Positions 5,809-7,012 of a DNA stretch of 7,012 nt are shown one piece after another. The notes beneath the pieces are model-generated. The model saw nothing but the letters and a program-made list of their open reading frames with translations. It made no database searches and had not been told where the DNA came from. Location: assembly GCA_041552135.1 (NCBI GenBank), contig JBFELL010000152.1:1-7012 (forward strand). Reading direction: 5' to 3'. A program made the position numbers and the translations under genes. This stretch comes from SZUA-186 sp041552135 (GTDB taxonomy: Bacteria; Pseudomonadota; Gammaproteobacteria; UBA9214). The stretch's first letter is position 1. Each line of letters begins with the position of its first letter.

Positions 5809-7012
5809 ACCAGAACGCCACAACCAGCCACAGGGTCAGCAACAGCAACCCCGCGGCCTGAACGCGGTAATCCTGCCACCAGGGCCCGGGTACGGTACGC
5901 GCCAGAATCTCCGGACGGAAGGTGAACCGGGCAACCTGCTGCGGCGAGGGTGGTGCCGTGAGCCGGCCGGTCAGCCAGAACAGCATGCTGCTGACAGCAA
6001 AGATCAACCCCGCGATCAGGGTGAAGTGCAGTTCCAGCCAGCCAGTCAGCGTGGCGACAAAACACACCATGGAGACGGCATGCCCGCCGAGCAATGTGGC
6101 CAGCGCGGCACCGGCACCGGCGCGCGGCCAGAACAGGCCGAACAGGAAGATCACCACCACCGGCGGCACCAGGAACGCCAGTGCCGTCTGCAGGTAGTGG
6201 AACAGGCCGCTGAAGCCGCCAATGGCCGGTGCAACCAGTGCCGACAGCACCATGAACACGATGATGGCCGTGCGTCCGATCCAGGCGGTCTGGCGTGGCG
6301 TGAGCTGCGGCCGCAGCGGTTTGACGAAGTCCAGCGTCACCAGGGCGGCGGCCGAGTTCAGTGTCGAGTCGATGCTGGACATCAGTGCGGCAACCAGTGC
6401 CGCAAGCACGAGCCCGGCCAGGCCCGGTGGCAACAGCGTGCCGATCAGCGCGGGAAACACCTGGTCTCCCTGATCCAGACCGGGCAGGAAAACACCTGCC
6501 ATGACACCCGGCAACACCATCAGGAACAGCACCGGCAGTTTCAGCAGACCGGCGAGCAGCGCCCCGCGGCGGGCATGCACAATGCTGCGTGCACCCAGCA
6601 CCCGTTGCACGATGAACTGGTTGGTGCACCAGAAATAGAATCCCAGTACCGGCACGCCCACCAGCGTTCCCAGCCACGGCAGGTTTTCATCCGCCAGTGG
6701 CAACATCAGGGACAGGTGTGCGGGCGGGGTCTGCGCCACCAGGTTTGCCCAGGAAAAATCCAGTTGCGCAAAGGCGAGTACGGCGACCACCGTGGACCCG
6801 GCCAGCAGGATCACCGCCTGCAGGACATCGGTATAGACGACTGCGGCAAGCCCGCCGGCTGCCGTGTAGAGCCCGGCTATGGCCGCCAGCAGCAGCGCGG
6901 CACTGAACAGATCCAGTCCCGGTATGAAGACAGTCAGCACGATGGCGCCGGCAAACAGGGTGCCCGCCGTGTCCACCACGATATTCGCGACAATGGTAAG
7001 CAGGGAGAAATA
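5807..7012 (-). CDS. Sodium:solute symporter, SGLT-like SSS family (5' partial)
   Basis: Inner-membrane Na+-coupled uptake carrier. The frame reads open to the window edge (YFSLLTIVANIVVDTAG at the visible start), so the N-terminal third lies off the right side; 401 residues are seen, against roughly 500-600 for the family. Numbering starts at the Val codon at 6979. Family signatures are GGLAAVVYTDVLQ (42-54), CTNQFIVQR (118-126), KLPVLFLMVLPG (147-158) and LMSSIDSTLNS (199-209). Ser201/Ser202 align with the Na2-site serines of SGLT1, and Gln264 has the same spacing to the PP pair as the sugar-contact Gln457 of human SGLT1 (alignments from memory). Many hydrophobic helices follow, with the last at about 374-390. 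A sugar or polyol is a reasonable guess, but the substrate cannot be fixed. It converges on the signalling operon and is probably unrelated to it. Confidence 0.92.
   Translation of the reverse strand, partial: YFSLLTIVANIVVDTAGTLFAGAIVLTVFIPGLDLFSAALLLAAIAGLYTAAGGLAAVVYTDVLQAVILLAGSTVVAVLAFAQLDFSWANLVAQTPPAHLSLMLPLADENLPWLGTLVGVPVLGFYFWCTNQFIVQRVLGARSIVHARRGALLAGLLKLPVLFLMVLPGVMAGVFLPGLDQGDQVFPALIGTLLPPGLAGLVLAALVAALMSSIDSTLNSAAALVTLDFVKPLRPQLTPRQTAWIGRTAIIVFMVLSALVAPAIGGFSGLFHYLQTALAFLVPPVVVIFLFGLFWPRAGAGAALATLLGGHAVSMVCFVATLTGWLELHFTLIAGLIFAVSSMLFWLTGRLTAPPSPQQVARFTFRPEILARTVPGPWWQDYRVQAAGLLLLTLWLVVAFW

Noticed and set aside
5763..6677. 304-codon open frame on the - strand in another frame of the symporter
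   Set aside because: It gives Ala/Gly/Arg-rich sequence with no motif, while the overlapping symporter frame has clear SSS signatures and membrane helices.

Overview
The window is GC-rich, densely coding bacterial DNA. It holds a co-directional four-gene signalling operon on the + strand (bases 1-5766), a 40-base convergent intergenic gap, and the 3' part of a solute symporter gene on the - strand (5807-7012). The two middle effector genes closely resemble, from memory, the Pseudomonas-type rssB (receiver plus PP2C phosphatase) and rssC (STAS anti-anti-sigma factor). With the codon use and gene style, this suggests a gammaproteobacterium, but the species cannot be named from the sequence alone.

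Layout. (1) 1-3699: a large hybrid-input sensor histidine kinase whose true start lies off the left edge. It has an extracytoplasmic sensor region, one visible membrane helix, a coiled coil, a GAF domain, four PAS domains and a complete HisKA/HATPase core. (2) 3696-4076: a stand-alone receiver (CheY-like) that overlaps the kinase stop by 4 bases. (3) 4080-5279: an RssB-like response regulator with a receiver, a signalling helix and an apparently intact SpoIIE/PP2C-type phosphatase. (4) 5272-5766: a STAS-domain protein with the phosphorylatable Ser motif, overlapping the previous gene by 8 bases. (5) 5769-5808: alternative hairpins and a short T-run, a likely terminator between convergent genes. 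(6) 5807-7012: the C-terminal 401 residues of an SGLT-like sodium:solute symporter.

How the genes fit together (inference). The kinase would integrate periplasmic and cytoplasmic cues and phosphorylate one or both receivers. Phosphorylation of the RssB-like receiver would control its phosphatase, which would dephosphorylate the STAS protein. The STAS protein would then switch partners with an anti-sigma factor or kinase, or otherwise affect general-stress (RpoS) control. No serine kinase or anti-sigma factor is visible in the window, so that partner must be encoded elsewhere. The most striking detail is the third PAS domain of the kinase. Its His774 and Arg794 have the same spacing as the proximal haem His and the ligand-sensing Arg of FixL and DosP. 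This raises the possibility of an oxygen or redox gas-sensing kinase wired to an RssB/RssC partner-switching module.

No rRNA, tRNA, CRISPR array, insertion sequence or attachment site was seen. Every stretch longer than 300 bases is coding.
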